Shown: one piece after another, positions 63,380-64,000 of the stretch | How positions within the stretch are numbered: the first letter of the stretch is position 1 | Layout: each line of letters starts with the position of its first letter | DNA from: Bradyrhizobium viridifuturi | Lineage (GTDB): Bacteria > Pseudomonadota > Alphaproteobacteria > Rhizobiales > Xanthobacteraceae | Assembly: GCF_001238275.1 (NCBI RefSeq) | Contig: NZ_LGTB01000004.1 | Location: 186,001-250,000, forward strand | Reading direction: 5' to 3' | DNA: 64,000 nt | Translations under genes and position numbers: made by a program | The notes under the pieces: model-generated | Database searches by the model: none | The model's input: only the letters and a program-made list of their open reading frames with translations | What the model was told of the DNA's origin: nothing

Positions 63380-64000
63380 ATGGCTCCGCGCTCCAGTTGG
63401 TCCGACGACCTGATGCTTGCCGGCGCAACGGCACTGGCGACGCTGGCGATCTATCGACACGTATGCCGATCCGAGCCGTCGGTCGAACGGGAGCAGGGCG
63501 CCGCTCCCGCACTCGCAGAAACGCAGGATCGCGGACGGCTGGCTGAGACGCCGCTGCAGATTCCGGCCGCCGGCTGGAAGGACGTTCTGCTGCGCACGTA
63601 TCAGCAGATCGACGAGGACCGGCTGCTGGCGACCGCCGCCGGCGTCGTGTTCTATGGTCTGCTGGCGATCTTTCCGGCCATCACCGCGCTGGTCTCGAGC
63701 TACGGGCTGTTCGCGGATCCGTCGACGATCTCGTCCAATCTGCAGAGTCTCGCGCTGATGCTGCCGGAAGGCTCGTTCGCCGTCGTCCAGGACCAGGTCG
63801 CCCGGGTGCTCGCGAAGGGTAGCTCCACGCTCGGACTGACCTTTGGGATCGGCCTGCTGATCGCAATCTGGAGCGCCAATGCCGGCATGAAGGCGGTCTT
63901 CGACGCGCTCAATGTCGTGTACGAGGAGGAAAAGCGCGGCTTCATCAAGCTCAATCTGATGTCGCTCTCGTTCACGATCGCAGCCCTCATCTCGATCATG
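63380..64000 (+). CDS. YihY/BrkB family membrane protein (3' end outside window)
   Basis: The first 207 codons of an inner-membrane protein of the YihY/virulence factor BrkB family. After a short N-terminal hydrophobic stretch (LMLAGATALATLAIYRHVC) the family domain starts: LLATAAGVVFYGLLAIFPAI, then FGIGLLIAIWSANAGMKAVF and LNVVYEEEKRGFIKLNLMSL. Its role is unclear (once named RNase BN in error). GGAG precedes the ATG at 63380. It runs off the right edge of the window. Confidence 0.85.
   Translation, partial: MAPRSSWSDDLMLAGATALATLAIYRHVCRSEPSVEREQGAAPALAETQDRGRLAETPLQIPAAGWKDVLLRTYQQIDEDRLLATAAGVVFYGLLAIFPAITALVSSYGLFADPSTISSNLQSLALMLPEGSFAVVQDQVARVLAKGSSTLGLTFGIGLLIAIWSANAGMKAVFDALNVVYEEEKRGFIKLNLMSLSFTIAALISIM

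Overview
The window is GC-rich, densely coded chromosomal DNA of an alphaproteobacterium, most likely Bradyrhizobium or a close relative such as Rhodopseudomonas. This rests on gene content and order: the run dusB(nifR3)-ntrB-ntrC-ntrY-ntrX-hfq-hflX, a fused ispDF, PopZ, BA14K protein, the aapJQMP amino-acid transporter, a cpaBCD pilus cluster, and ECF promoters with CGTT-type -10 elements. I see no insertion sequence, phage, CRISPR array or rRNA. It reads as core genome with small accessory cassettes.

Layout. 0-2.5 kb: minus-strand cpaB-cpaC-cpaD Flp pilus genes, with cpaD cut by the window edge. 2.8-10 kb: metC, the aapJQMP operon and a cysK-type cysteine synthase. 10-16.3 kb: a singlet-oxygen/membrane-lipid module. 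A sigma factor and ChrR anti-sigma pair is divergent from a FAD oxidoreductase, a DUF1365 protein and a cyclopropane-synthase-like methyltransferase. DUF1295 and DUF2177 membrane proteins lie beside it. Three promoters of the form TGATCC-N16-CGTT lie in front of the three transcription units. 16.7-25.9 kb: an RND efflux operon with its own outer-membrane factor, adaptor and two permeases. 25.9-38.5 kb: housekeeping genes (DTW protein, tRNA-Cys, tRNA-Asn, pcm, tolC, popZ, valS, 3-methyladenine glycosylase, lipA, Coq10/RatA) and a TetR/DUF1772 pair with a tandem operator. 38.6-41 kb: BA14K, cinA, ispDF. 41.2-51 kb: the nitrogen-regulation run. 51-59.6 kb: a flavoprotein that looks like a circularly permuted D-amino-acid oxidase, mgtE, mazG, queC, a cobalt-type nitrile hydratase operon, an enoyl-CoA hydratase and DUF763. 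59.7-60.0 kb: two candidate small RNAs. 60.2-64 kb: small membrane and stress proteins, MscS and YihY/BrkB, with GGAAC-N16-CGTT (EcfG-type) promoters.

How the parts work together. The RpoE-ChrR block is a self-contained regulon. The sigma factor should drive its own operon, the divergent lipid-modifying operon and the DUF2177 gene. The Ntr run senses nitrogen and probably autoregulates through an NtrC-like site in front of dusB. The 60-64 kb block and the BA14K gene carry promoters of the general stress sigma factor EcfG.

Caution. Ten genes have reading frames broken by one base: cpaC, aapJ, the DUF1295 gene, ispDF, cinA, ntrB, ntrX, mgtE, the DUF763 gene and the 5' end of hflX. Nine of them lack one G or C in a GGC/GCC context. 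At least ispDF should be essential, so this pattern looks more like sequencing error than gene decay. I annotate these as interrupted CDSs.
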